Source of the DNA: Gracilaria domingensis
Lineage: Eukaryota > Rhodophyta > Florideophyceae > Gracilariales > Gracilariaceae
DNA: 64,000 bases
NCBI GenBank assembly: GCA_022539475.1
Contig: VCMS01000240.1
Location: 21,240 to 85,239 of the forward strand
Reading direction: 5' to 3'
The position numbers were made by a program, and so were the translations under genes. Shown here piece by piece: positions 20,695-31,660 of the stretch. Each line of letters starts with the position of its first letter. Positions within the stretch are counted from its first letter, which is position 1. The notes below the pieces were generated by a model. The model saw only the letters and a program-made list of their open reading frames with translations. It was not told the origin of the DNA and searched no databases.

Positions 20695-22183
20695 CGCGCT
20701 CGCATTTCGTTTGAATATGGCGCGCTTGTGAAAATGACGCTTTTGAGCTGCGTCTGAAAAGGGCGCGCTCTAGCTGCGTATGTAAAGCACGGGAAAAGCG
20801 CATTAAACGCGGTAGCCACTCGATTGGAGCCTTTGAAGCACATTGTGAGGGCCAATCGACCTCCATCTGTCGTCCCGTGTTGTTATAGTACGGGGATATG
20901 TGAAAAGACGTCGCAGTGGCTTGAGAGATTGTGGCTGGGTCGAAAGAAGGGTTCGGAATCTGACGAAGATGGCGCTGCTCTACTGAGCCCTTCAAACCTT
21001 CTGGAGTAACCGCAGGAATCCCTGGACGGGCCAGGTCCAAGACTGCCGCGATCTCCATCTAGACCTTTCTTCGAGTACGAATTTTCAGAGTCGAATCACG
21101 GTTCTGGTATGCCACAACTGTGAAGTTTGTGACGTCAAATAGCAGTTATCTGTTTGATGAGGGTGAGTTCTCTGACGGCTGTGAGGATTTTGTGCCGCTT
21201 GACTATGCGCTGCAGATGTCGTCTACGATTTAGGATCTATCAACGAGTTGGACCGCGTTGAAGGCGGATACGGACTATTGGGAGAATCGGGATTATGTGC
21301 TACTCATGGTGAGTGTGATGCCGAAGACTACGTTAACGATTGCTGATGATAGCGATGACAGAGGGCGAGCAGCTTTGCAGATCACATCATTGACGAAGAT
21401 ATCTTGACAAAGCGACAGCATGAAATCGTGACGGACGGTGCAAGCTCGGGTCGCCAGGAGTCGCACGAAGTGCACGAAGTGTCTTTGGACTACACGGCGA
21501 AGCAAGTGGTTCAGCGAGTGGTGGACGAGGCTGTTGCCGCACATGAGCTGATCAAGTTACATCCCAATGTGCGCATGAGATACGGAGGGATTGCTGGCAC
21601 GCCGCCGGTCGTGGGCAAGACTAATGTCGGTGTGAATGACACTGAGGGAAGAGCGTGGGACAGAAACAGAGGTAGGTGGGCTTTGTATTTTAGAAGTGGG
21701 TGGGTGCTTTGGGAGCGATAGCAGTAACAAGAAGTGATGGTCTACATTCTAACTGCATGACGAAGAAGCTCGTGGGGCAATAGCAGCAACACTGCTCGAA
21801 GTTGCGCGACTCCGAAACGGTTGTTCAATAGGCTTGGCGTTGATTAAAGCAGCACGGATATGCACGCTGAAGCACTAGCTCGTCATCTACTCTTAAGGAA
21901 GCGACTTGGTTTCGCTCAATTGGGTTGGGGTTCTGTGTATGGAGCTTCGTAGCACCAAAGTTGTACCTGAAATGTTTCGAAGAAGTCGCAGAGATGTATC
22001 TCAAACGTATCTCGCGAAAGAGCTGCAGGCTGGAGTGCGTGTCATTGGCTGCCGTGGGAGGCGAACCAGCACCTCTACTGCAACGCTCCGTGCGACAGCG
22101 CCCATGAACGGCTCTGCTTGTCAGTCCAACGCCACCGGCAGTTCAGTATGCGAGCGCGGGGAACCAACCGAGAGCGTCTTTCT
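20695..22183. other. Spacer with no recognised gene
   Basis: Short ORFs only. The plus-strand ORF at 21,404-21,721 (about 105 residues, 'VVQRVVDEAVAAHELIKLHPN') has a helical look but resembles nothing I know, and has no clear ATG context. Confidence 0.3.
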
Positions 22184-22580
22184 CTATTGCTTCTTCAGAA
22201 TCTGTTCCGGAGTTAGGATAGTTTTCTCACCCCAATTCCACTCAATCACCGCCATAGCCACACAACCACGCTTTGCAAGCCGAATTTTGAGCACGCGAGT
22301 TTCGCCACCCTCTCTGTCTTTGAAACCAGACGCGAGGTCCATAAACACCTTCTTGAAGGCCTCAGTGGTCTTTACGTATCCATTGACACGCCGTTTGGGA
22401 TGTAACGTCTGTTTCTTTCCGAGTGACTATGCGATCTGCAATTTGACGGAGCTCCCTTGCCTTTGGTACCGTCGTTTCTATACGCTAGTGCTCAATGAGC
22501 TATTCGATCTGGTTACGGAACAGCGCTTTTCGATGCAAACCGGTCCGCCACACCATCCGCAACGCTACTCTGTGCCTCAT
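22184..22580 (-). pseudogene. Ribosomal protein bL17 (organellar type), two stops and a frameshift
   Basis: bL17 is a large-subunit protein of bacterial-type ribosomes, so here mitochondrial or plastid. The ATG at 22,580 gives 'MRHRVALR' and 'HRKALFRNQI', then 'LIEH' and 'RIETTVPKARELRQIADR', then after a one-base frame change 'LGKKQTLHPKRRV' and 'FKDREGGETRVLKIRLAKRG', ending in a TAG at 22,184. The whole length of the family is covered (about 132 residues). Two in-frame TAG codons flank 'LIEH', at positions where bL17 usually has E or Q. The 397-base span is one base off a multiple of three, in line with a single deletion. Confidence 0.85.
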
Positions 22581-22651
22581 GACGCATTGAGGTTGCTCTG
22601 TAAAAAGCACGGATCAAGAGGGACCTATCAACACAAACCTCTCTCTTACAG

Positions 22652-22879
22652 CCCTCCTACTGTCCGTCTCCCGCCCCCACATCTATCCACCATGGGCAAA
22701 TACCTTCGCACAAACAGCTCTAACTCTTTCCATCAACGCGTCCCAAAGCTTGAACACCATCTTCATCTCCGAAAACAGGCCTGATCTGGAGCCGCAAGAG
22801 GCCGCAGTCGCCGGCACTGCCCTTACTCAGTACCTTTTCAACTTCCCTCGCGAGCGCGTCAACTCTGTTGAAGAAGAGG
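22652..22879 (+). other. Exon-like segment of an unidentified gene
   Basis: A 228-base open segment sits between a good acceptor (CTCTCTTACAG, ending 22,651) and a donor (GAGG|GTACGT). It begins two bases into a codon and ends one base into one, so both introns would be phase 1. The translation ('SRPHIYPPWANTFAQTALTL', 'IFISENRPDLEPQEAAVAG', 'LFNFPRERVNSVEEE') looks protein-like, but I cannot place it. A possible downstream exon around 22,925-23,040 encodes a hydrophobic stretch ('GVLVLITFLKSIKIAVKIVG') and a TAA. Confidence 0.4.
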
Positions 22880-23711
22880 GTACGTCACTCCATGCCGGAC
22901 ACCGCACTTTCGAAATGAGGCCAAGATGGCGTCTTGGTCCTCATCACTTTTCTAAAATCCATCAAAATAGCCGTCAAAATCGTCGGCACCCTGGTTTGCT
23001 CCACGGGTACCCCTCGAAACGGTCACACTTGGGACACCTAACAAAGATTTAAAAACATTTCAAACACCAGATTGCTTCTTTAATCTCATATTGTGATAGA
23101 TAAATTCGTCTCAATGAGACGATTCAAATGAGATAAAACTTGACACCACAGATTCAGGTTAATACAAATGTATTCGAGCATCGTCAAATACTGTCCATCC
23201 CAAAGAACTATCGACACAAAGAGAAAGGGTTAATTTGGGCCACCCACATCTTCCTAACCAGCTTCGCTCTCCAAATCCACCAAGCCGACAACCACTGAGG
23301 CCACAAACTGATGCAAACGAATTGAAAAGTTTGTCTTATTGCGCGGGGATCCTCCCATCTGTTTCCTACGCTCCCGAGCACACAACGAAACTTTTCTTCC
23401 TACGCCTTGCGCAAACGTTTGAACGTCTTCTTCCTTACGCTTGAGTTCCGCTGCGCTTTGTCGTTTGAGCCTACGACGCAGAGCCCGCAGCCGCCTCTTC
23501 TTTTGCTCTCGCTCTCGAACTTTCTACTCTTTCTCTCCCTTACGCTTTTCTCTCGGCAGCAGCCTTTTCTGCTTGTAGGCGAAAGAGCTAACTCCGGTTA
23601 TTCGAGAAAACGCGTGCACACCGCGACCGTCTTGCAAGAGCTGCATGGCTGCAGTACGGTTGATGGCATCCTGAGACTGTTTCTTAAGACGACTATTGTA
23701 GTTGAAGGCTT

Positions 23712-23773
23712 GTCGCCGCATTGAGAGCGGCATACTGAGCACATGCTTAGTATGCCACTCTCAATGCGGCGAC
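23712..23773. repeat. Near-perfect palindrome, 30-bp arms, 2-nt loop
   Basis: The arms at 23,712-23,741 and 23,744-23,773 are reverse complements with two mismatches. Both are C/T-type, so on the minus-strand RNA they would be G-U pairs. A transcript of that strand would fold into an uninterrupted hairpin. Confidence 0.9.
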
Positions 23774-24492
23774 GACTCTTGTGCAAGACAGTTGTTTAAT
23801 GCGATCGTGTGCACTGTGCAACGATGTGGGCAGTGAGGCTGAGAACTACAAAATATCAGGAATGCCGCGAAAGTGCTCCATTACGATTGTATGGATCATG
23901 TGAGGAAGAAAAGAGCGGTGAAGCAAAAGTGAGCGGTGCATGCGCTGCGCCGCTCATTTTTTTATTTTGAAGAGTATGCCGACACGCGCAGGGCGCACTA
24001 CTTCTGTAAGCGCGTCAGTAAAATTTCGAGGAGCGGCGCAATGATGTGCGACGCATCATTGCGGCGCCCCTCGCACACGAATATTATACCGCGAATTACG
24101 CCGCGCGTATACAGCGTCGGCGCCTGGCTGATAAGGTCCATAAGGCGGCGCCGGTGCGCGTAAACGTCGAAATTCCCGGTAGAAACCTCTCGGAGAAACT
24201 GCTCCAATTCTCCGAGAAGCGCTTCCGAAAACCCAAACCCCACAACTTCCTGGGGCAGGGTGTGTTCGGCGTCCTGGACAGTGGGGGCGGGGGCCGGTGC
24301 CGGAACCGCCTCCACGTCCACGACAGGGCCGAGCCCAGGTAAGGACTCGTTGGCTGGCGATGGGACCGGGCTGGTGATGTGATCATTTATGAGGAAATGT
24401 AGTTGATAGGTTGACAAACGATAGAGATAGGAGCATAAGACGCACGAGACTCATTCTTATAGTCTAGATCATAGGTTAGTGAGCATCTGAAT
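23774..24492. other. Spacer with a small inverted repeat and one weak ORF
   Basis: The inverted repeat near 24,038-24,075 has arms CGCAATGATG and CATCATTGCG. A 139-codon open frame on the minus strand (23,998-24,417) has no ATG start. Its end ('LLGELEQFLREVS') looks helical. I do not call it a gene. Confidence 0.3.
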
Positions 24493-24547
24493 TTGCCATG
24501 ACGGCAGGTCATGGCAAGTGTAATTGCCATGATGGCAGGTCATGGCA
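24493..24547 (+). repeat. Two tandem 24-nt units, each a hairpin
   Basis: 'ttgccatgaYggcaggtca' plus 'tggca' occurs at 24,493-24,516 and 24,524-24,547. Each unit has TGCCATGA/TCATGGCA arms. Confidence 0.8.
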
Positions 24548-24725
24548 GTGTCATTCGCCAGCATGGCGGTATGAAACCTTGTCATAGGTACACGTGCATT
24601 CCACGACGAAGGCTGCGTGGCGTAGGCGCCCCCTGCGGTGGCAAATGCGCCAAACATATCTATCTTCTACACCTCTCATTGGGTAGGGCGGTAGATACAA
24701 CGCAGCCATTGGCCAAGCCAACCGT

Positions 24726-24780
24726 ACCGTCGATTTTCGCCGGGAATCGACGGTGCGGTTGTGCATAAAAGGGCCGGAGC
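24726..24780 (+). promoter_or_regulatory. Candidate core promoter: inverted repeat plus TATA-like box
   Basis: A perfect 10-bp inverted repeat (ACCGTCGATT 24,726-24,735; AATCGACGGT 24,745-24,754; 9-nt spacer) sits 10 bases ahead of CATAAAAG (24,764). The pyrimidine-rich transcript-like region after it leads to ATG codons at 25,363 and beyond. This could be the promoter of an LTR or of the relic downstream. Confidence 0.4.
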
Positions 24781-25362
24781 AGTCGCCTCCGACTCAACTC
24801 CGGCCAGACCACTTCCCCTTCGACGACCTCCCCCAACCCCCCACTCCTCATCTCTTTCCCCCTTTGTCGTCTCAACCTTCTTCCCCCCAACCCCAACCTC
24901 TCTCACTCTCCCCCTTTGGCGGCTTGGTGTCACCGCCCACAACGTTCCCTGCTACTCACACAGACTCTCCTCTGGGCTCGTCTCGTGTGAGTCGGCAAAG
25001 CGTCCGCACTACCCTACCGTTGGGTTAGCCTTGTGCGGGCGTGCCTCTCTCTCCCGAAGTCCGTTCTTCCTGGTTCCCCGTCTCTCCGTCTTCTCCGTGG
25101 TGGTTCTCCTTGTTGTCGTTGTTCTCGTTATCATTGTTTCACGTTTCTACGCGCCACGGTTGTCTTTGTTGTTGCTCCCTTCGTTCCTTCGTCGTTGTGC
25201 GGGCCTCTCCTGCCTGCATCTGTTTCTTTGCTTCTCTTGTCGGCCTTGGACTCTGGTTTCGCTGGCTCTTTCGAATTGCGATTCCGTTCCTCACATAGTG
25301 TTGCTTTGCACCTTTTGTTGTTAGACACACTGTGTGATACGGCGTAGGGTCCCCATTAACCG

Positions 25363-25942
25363 ATGGCCCTGAGGAAATCGTTCAAGAGTACGTTGTTCTC
25401 AGCTGCTCTTTTGGCATTTTGTGTGACTACTAACCTCTTGTTTGTTTCACATCAAGTGCCAACGTCTTTCGTCTCATCCAGCGAGTATTCGTCCGTGGTT
25501 GACCCGGACGAGCGTCTAGAAGAAGTCCCCGATCCCGTTCCGCAGATAAAAAAGTCGGCTGTGCAGCCTCTTGACGGGCCACGCGAGCGGCCGTCGCCAT
25601 CGCAGAGCTTTGCGCCGTGCAAACTACACCGAGCTGGACATGCACTGCAAGGCTTGCGACATCCGGTTCTCTGAAGCCCACGATATGCGCGTCCACTACA
25701 GGAGCCGCCGTCATCGTGCGACACTTAGAAAGAAGAACAATACTATCTTTCAGAGCACAGGTCTCTCTTCTCATTGCCCAGTTGTGACACATTCCTATCC
25801 ATATCTCATTACATATATCATTCTTGTTTGTTCTTTCTTATCTTTTTGTCTATCGTTTGGTACCCCTATTCTGTTCTTATGTTCGTGCTTGTGTTGTTTG
25901 GCTTCTGCCGCACTCTATCTACGTAAGCTTATATTTGGCTAG
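25363..25942 (+). pseudogene. Frameshifted ORF with a U1-type C2H2 zinc finger
   Basis: The ATG at 25,363 opens a frame with a hydrophobic leader ('LFSAALLAFCVTTNLLFVS') and a proline/acidic stretch. Near 25,570 protein-like sequence moves to another frame and contains CKAC-x12-H-x5-H (25,645-25,713), the spacing of U1/matrin-type zinc fingers that bind RNA or DNA. The two parts may be one gene with a frameshift or unrelated. The family is not identified. Confidence 0.4.
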
Positions 25943-26369
25943 TGCTTCTTCATCCGGTTGGACTTGTACTCTACGAGAGCAAACCTTATTTTTATTGTTT
26001 TTGCCCCCTTTGGCTGTAACCGCCGACGTCATCACCAAAATGGCGTTTTCAGATCAGTTGTGGCAGGAGATGTGATGCAAGACTAGGTGTTTGGGTTGAA
26101 AAGGTAATGGCGGGAGATTGTCCCAAATAAACCCATGTCCCATAATTGCCCATTCAGAGGGGTATTCCAGGTTCGGATGTGGCCATGCCGTTTCAAAAGT
26201 CGGATGATATTGCCCCCGATTCACACCGCCTTTGTCAACAGCTCAACTCGCGCGCCAATCAGATTTGAAAAAACGCTTTGCATTACTTCCAGCATAGCTG
26301 TGTGCTCGTGTCTGAGAAATTGCCAGACCCGTTCATGGTACAGGAGGAAATGGCGGGCAAGTATGGTGT

Positions 26370-27294
26370 GTGTTTGATCCGCTCACCTGTCTTTCCGATC
26401 CGCCTGCGCAGAATATGGGGGCCATCTGGTGTATATTTTGGCAGCTGAGTGGTAGTAATCCGGATGTTCCTGATGCCATGCAGCCGGCTAGAAATCTTTT
26501 CGCGGCTGGTTACGCCCTGTATGGTGTCTATACCGTGCTCATGTGTTCTGCTGGATATGGTGTTCAGTGGTTTGTATTAGATAAAAGTTTTAAGGAATAT
26601 ATCCTCACAAATGCAAATGTCATCATCCCGTTTTTGGTGCTTTCTACTACCAATGAAGGACAAACCTCAGAATCTGATAGCAAGGCTCAAGAAATGCTCA
26701 AATGTCTCAAGGCTTAACCTTCTACCGATGGCCGCACACGTACTTGTCGATATATAGGATCAATCGTGGCCGATATCCATAATTCATTCAAGAAGGGAGG
26801 CATCTTCGTGTATCGACCTCACCAATGTGGCTATATGATACGAACAGATGTCTCAAGCTCTTGCAAGAGGCCGGTCTATTAGCTTACTTGGTCACCCAAG
26901 TATGTGGGCAGGCAAGCACCGGTATGATACAGAAATCATAGTAGACATCGTACCCAATTCCATTCATACAAGAGTTCCAGTACTTCTTGGTGGTGAGGAT
27001 GATGTCAACTTCGCTACTGGTTTCCACAAGGACGCTCCTCGTGGCACTTACGATCAGAATCCCAAGCTTATGCTTCGACTTTTGTTTACCAGAGAGAAAA
27101 AGATAAAAAGATGCCGAGTAAGGAGTCCACTGATGCGTTTGGCGTTGTCGACGACGGCATCATATCATGTGTTTATATATAAGGCAACTGTTACAAAATG
27201 TATGGTAGCAAATCATTTGCGAAACGTAGTACAGGACACTATCACTGCAAAGAAAATTAAGGATTATCAATGTACGTGCGGAATTCAGAGATGA
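26370..27294 (+). pseudogene. Unidentified coding relic in two segments
   Basis: Open segments at 26,370-26,717 and 26,848-27,294 read protein-like. The first has 'AGYALYGVYTVLMCSAGYG', the second 'EIIVDIVPNSIHTRVPVLL' and 'FATGFHKDAPRGTYDQNPK'. Stops and frame changes separate them. The HKDAP..D pattern faintly recalls iron/2-oxoglutarate oxygenases, but that is too weak to name a family. Confidence 0.3.
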
Positions 27295-27410
27295 GTTCCG
27301 TATCGTTCCTTGCGCACACGTCAGGTATAAGGAAACAAACAGCATGTTAGTAAATAGAACCTCCAAATCACTATACTCTATGTGGAAAACTACTTTCCTT
27401 CACGCGCAAA

Positions 27411-28776
27411 TCATTCGAATACAGAGGAACGAACATAATCTATGGGAACTGAAGCCTCAGGGCACTCTCTAGGGGCTGAGAGGTCTCGACCCGCAAAGAA
27501 CGTCACGTAACTTTCTGTGAAATGAGAGCTGATGCACTCCCAAGTTACAATCATCTGTTCGGGGAGAAATGGGCGCACGACATAACTTGCGTATGTGTCT
27601 GTCTCAATGTGAGCTGGAGCTGGCTCTTTCCAAGTTCTGGAGGTATCGAGCCTACCTTTTCGCTCAGATACGACAGCATCTTTTTTCGGTTGTATCCAGT
27701 GAAATCCATGAGGAGAGGGCAGACACAAAGGTTTGGAATCAAGATTGTCCTGCGGGGTGACCTGAATCCGAGAGGAACAGGATTCTTGAAGTTCCGTCGC
27801 ATCTTTGTTCGCTATAATATCTTTCTTTTCTTTGATTGAAAGTGGAAGATGATGCAGAGAATGAAGCTGAAGGAAGATATTACGCTCCGAGTTAAAGCAA
27901 GGCGTTGGTACAATATCATGAGCGTGAATGAAGCACTCAACGCCATCGCTCCAGTCTGGATCTATCCAGTGCTTTGGTCCAAATACAGGGCATAGTGCGA
28001 TAGCGTAACACCTCACACCCGTGAAGCAGTTCATGAGAAGGATTTTGGTCAACAGAGAAGCAACCTCAACATCCAGAATGTCACCTGTCACCACCAGCGA
28101 CTACGGCAGATACTTCAGGAAAGCCTTTCGCAATCTAGGAAACAAGCTTGTATATAACGCTTCAGCGGCCTCTTCCATACCACTGTGTCCGTAACCGCCA
28201 GCAAAGAGAGCATTCTCACATAAAAGCTCCGTGATAAGATTGCTGACAGAGCTGGTCCCACGAATAGAGATGACAATCGACTTGCATACTTTATGAAGAA
28301 CAAGAAATGTCTGGGGAGGTTTATGTGTTACTTGTCCAAATGCGAGGCCAGAATTTCATCATCTTTTAGTCGCAGCACGCACTTTGCGACATAAATTCCG
28401 CGAAACCCATAACGTGTGGGAGGTAAAATGGTTCGAAAACTACACCTGTCTGAAGCATAATATAGCAGTAACATGTCAGAGCATAATCAAAATAGTGTCA
28501 TCCAAGGAAAAGAATATCAAGTGAGCTTGAGATCGCCCCTCTTCCCGACTGCATCAGTTCACGACTGTGATTCTCATGCAGCATTCTAGCGAAGGATACA
28601 TTATAATACACGTGATAAAGCCACTCCGGGCGCGGGAGATCACATTGAAAGTTTTCCATGATTTTGGCAATTACCTGGACAGCTTCCATCCAAGCCATGC
28701 TTTGAAGATGAACGCGTGCGGCTTGTTCTTTTTGAGTCTTAAATATTTCCTGCGCTCTTCGCTTCCCGTTCGACAC
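27411..28776 (-). pseudogene. Class-3 lipase, diacylglycerol-lipase-like, inactivated
   Basis: The minus strand shows a DAG-lipase-like order: 'HYFDYALTCYCYIM', then after a frame change 'IVISIRGTSSVSNLITELL' and 'GHSGMEEAAEALYTSLFP', then 'SLVVTGDILDVEVASLL', 'VRCYAIALCPVFGP' and 'ECFIHAHDIVPT'. In live class-3 lipases the elbow reads GHSLGAG around the nucleophilic serine. Here it reads GDILDVE, with no serine and both flanking glycines lost. A TAG (28,101-28,103) precedes this motif, and at least two frame or stop breaks lie between 28,320 and 28,520. Such enzymes hydrolyse membrane diacylglycerol. This copy cannot. Confidence 0.75.
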
Positions 28777-30449
28777 CAGAGCTTGGCCAGCGAAGAAGGA
28801 AAGATTGCCTCCAAAGAAGGAGCCAATCTTGGAGCTAGTTGTTCGCTTGAAGATTACTGTACCAGCAGCTCAGCTCGAAACGCCCAACACAATGCGTCCT
28901 GGCGCAGTTAGGAAGGCAAGCCGGGGTTCACTTTGATGATCATCATTAAGATGTGGTTCCATATATTATCAAGGTCCTTTTCGATGGGGAAGGCATCAAA
29001 GTCTGAAACGGGTGTTAAGGGTTCGGAGATGGACTTTTCGCGACAGCGACTACGAACCACGGCGATGGCAGTCTTTGAGAGTGGTGGCCAGCCATCACAA
29101 GAGATGGGTGAAGGTGAGTGGCAGCACGTTGGCAATACGCACATCCGCGTCGACCGGAGAAACTATCATCGTAGTTGCGAGCAGGGGTGAGCTGGGCATG
29201 GCGGGGAGGAGATGGGAAATGAGAGAAGATTCTTGGTTGAATGGTAAGGGGCAAAGTAGGGTGGACGTGAAGGAAGCTGCCAATGGAGCAGTGCGCGGGA
29301 AATTTGTCGCAGAGTAGGTGCATGTAGATGACTGCCAGTTGATTGAAAAGGCTTCCATGTCGGAGAGTCCGAAGGGTGGGTGGACATGACCTGATGTGGA
29401 TCAATGCGGCTATCAGGTGGCCGCTAAAATTTCGTTCCCCATCTAACGGACATTTTTCGGTCCAAATAAAAAATTGTACAAACTCGCGCCGTGCCACACG
29501 GCCTTCGCGCGGCCAGTTCTGGGCACCTATAGTCAATATTCGGCCATTTGACGGCACACTACAGCACCTAACTGGCCCAGAAACACTGTTCATAGGGAAT
29601 TGATGCTAACCTAGTAAGGAAACTCACGACGACCATGTTTTTGCTACACGTTGTGTACTCACTGACACACTACACTATTGACACTGCTCAAAGCAGCGAG
29701 GTGACGAACTACGAAAGCGCCTCAACAGCCGCACGCACGAAAGTAGTAATGCGCCGGGATGGGCTGCAGATAAACAGAGTAACGACAGAAGGTAGCTACT
29801 TAAAATACTCGCCACCATTGTTCTCGGTGAAGATACATATTTTACCGATGATGTAGATGAGCTAATATCGTCTAGCATGAGCGCACCAGCTCTGGCGTTT
29901 TATATTAATATCTGAATTTAATTGTTTTATTCTGACGGACTGGTAAACAGCAATGAAGGCCTTCAACGACCGTAGAATCCCTGAATTATAGTGGTAGTAG
30001 ATTTCTCTGCGGAACACTAAAAAAAACTAAATGAAGTCCTGATAAGCTAACTACTACATGATCCTCACAGGTTTAGAGAACGGGGGCTGTAGCAGCTCTT
30101 TTATGCTAAATTCATTCAGTATAAAAATCTATGGAAGAAAAACGCAACCAGAGTGGTAGTTGAAAGCAAAACATATGGTAGTTATGAAAACCCTTCAGCC
30201 CGGCATGCTTGGGCTTGTAGCACATGACAATAGTTCCAATATTGAAATCGTATCGCATCACCTCCCGTTAACAAGGCCTGTCACCAACAATACAAGAGAA
30301 GACATAAATCGACGTGTTGTGGAGAAACCGTAAAATGCTGCCAATGGTGTTAGTTCTTCTTCTGTTAAGAGCCGTGATACAACTTCAGAGTTCCACTTCC
30401 AGAGCTATGAATTGCTGCCGACCACTTTGTTGAGGAGCATTTAAAGGCC
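28777..30449. other. Spacer with no recognised gene
   Basis: Short overlapping ORFs on both strands without recognisable motifs. A minus-strand frame at 29,015-29,593 (192 codons) is open but compositionally unremarkable and I cannot support it as coding. Confidence 0.3.
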
Positions 30450-31431
30450 TCAATCTGCCCCGAAGAGACGAAATAGAGCTTTCATTACATCATGGGCCAC
30501 GATTGCACCTATAATTGGTCCAAGCGACGTCCGAGTACTGAGAGAAAATTGTTCTGATTGGGGCCGTGTCCTGCGCTCCCCATCAGATTTCAAAGAATTC
30601 CAGCATGAAAGGAAAAACATGTCGAGGTCTTTGTATGCTTTGGCCTCTATCATTCAAAGGAGATCTGCCTTGTTGAAGGTTCCATTCAGTAACCTGCCTT
30701 TCTTCGGCGTGGACAAATCTATATGCAAACCTCTGGCAGAAAAGTTGCATTGCATGGGGGATATGTATGTGTTTGTAAAGTTCTGGATTTGAGTACGTAT
30801 TGTTCGAAATGAACGTGACGCAGATGATATTATTGCAGTGCTTAGGGTCTCTGACTACAGTCTCTCGATTTCTGGAGTGTTAATCAGTTTCAATATGCCG
30901 AGATGCAAGTTGCGCAACTGTTCAAAGGGAGCTCTCCTTGTTCCGAACAGACTGCATGGAAATAACCCGTGGATGAATCTTACGGTCAAGGAGGTTTCGA
31001 TGGACGAGAGAATAAGAAATATGGAATTAGAACGCATGATAGTATCTGACTTAGATCTCCTCTCCCTCGCACGACGTAAACGTATTTCTGCCTCGCCTTT
31101 CTTTGCATATTCGAGAATAACTAAGTATGTCTTTCTAACGCTTTTATTGTGGCTTTGAGAGGGTCGAGCGAATGACGTAAGAACATTACTGCATAAAGAT
31201 GAGGGAGGGGCTTTGCATGTATGACAGGGGCTTTCCGTTTCGGTCCCATGAAGAGTAGACAGAATGTACATAGCCTCAGAAATATTCGCACAAAAACTTG
31301 CAGAGGATGGCACACTAGATATAGTTCGTCTTCGCCGATGAACTGAAAATCTTTCTGCATTAGATTTAGAATTTGCTAAAGGCTTTAAAGAAGAGATTCT
31401 TGAATGGTTGGCATTCTTGAATCTCGTAGAG
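30450..31431 (+). pseudogene. Unidentified decayed protein-coding segment
   Basis: One plus-strand frame from about 30,455 to 31,158 reads protein-like with a single TGA near 30,790: 'APIIGPSDVRVLRENCSDWG', 'SLYALASIIQRRSALLKVPF', 'MPRCKLRNCSKGALLVPNRL'. A further helical block lies in another frame at 31,270-31,430 ('LDLEFAKGFKEEILEWLAFL'). No family recognised. The density of conserved-looking residues suggests a gene relic and not chance. Confidence 0.4.
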
Positions 31432-31660
31432 ACTTGCTAGAAACAAATGGCATTGCGTCTGCTTCAGATGCGGAAACCTAGACCAGTGTTGTAGGAAAGT
31501 ATGCCACTACTGTGAGGTCATCACGGATGCGCTTACGCCGTAGCTCCTCGGAGATGTTGAGAAAGATGAGGTGAAGAGGATAAGCAGTAACCGATGTTTT
31601 GTTTAGAGTTGTTGAAGACTTATCGGTGTATACCTGCAGACGACCTACGAAAGTTTCTCT

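Noticed and set aside
22652-23040. Assignment of the exon pair to a proteasome activator or karyopherin-like helical-repeat protein
   Set aside because: The resemblance was only to general helical composition. No specific motif matched.
26848-27294. Phytanoyl-CoA-dioxygenase-like domain
   Set aside because: Only one HxD-like motif is visible, the distal histidine and arginine are not, and the surroundings are broken.
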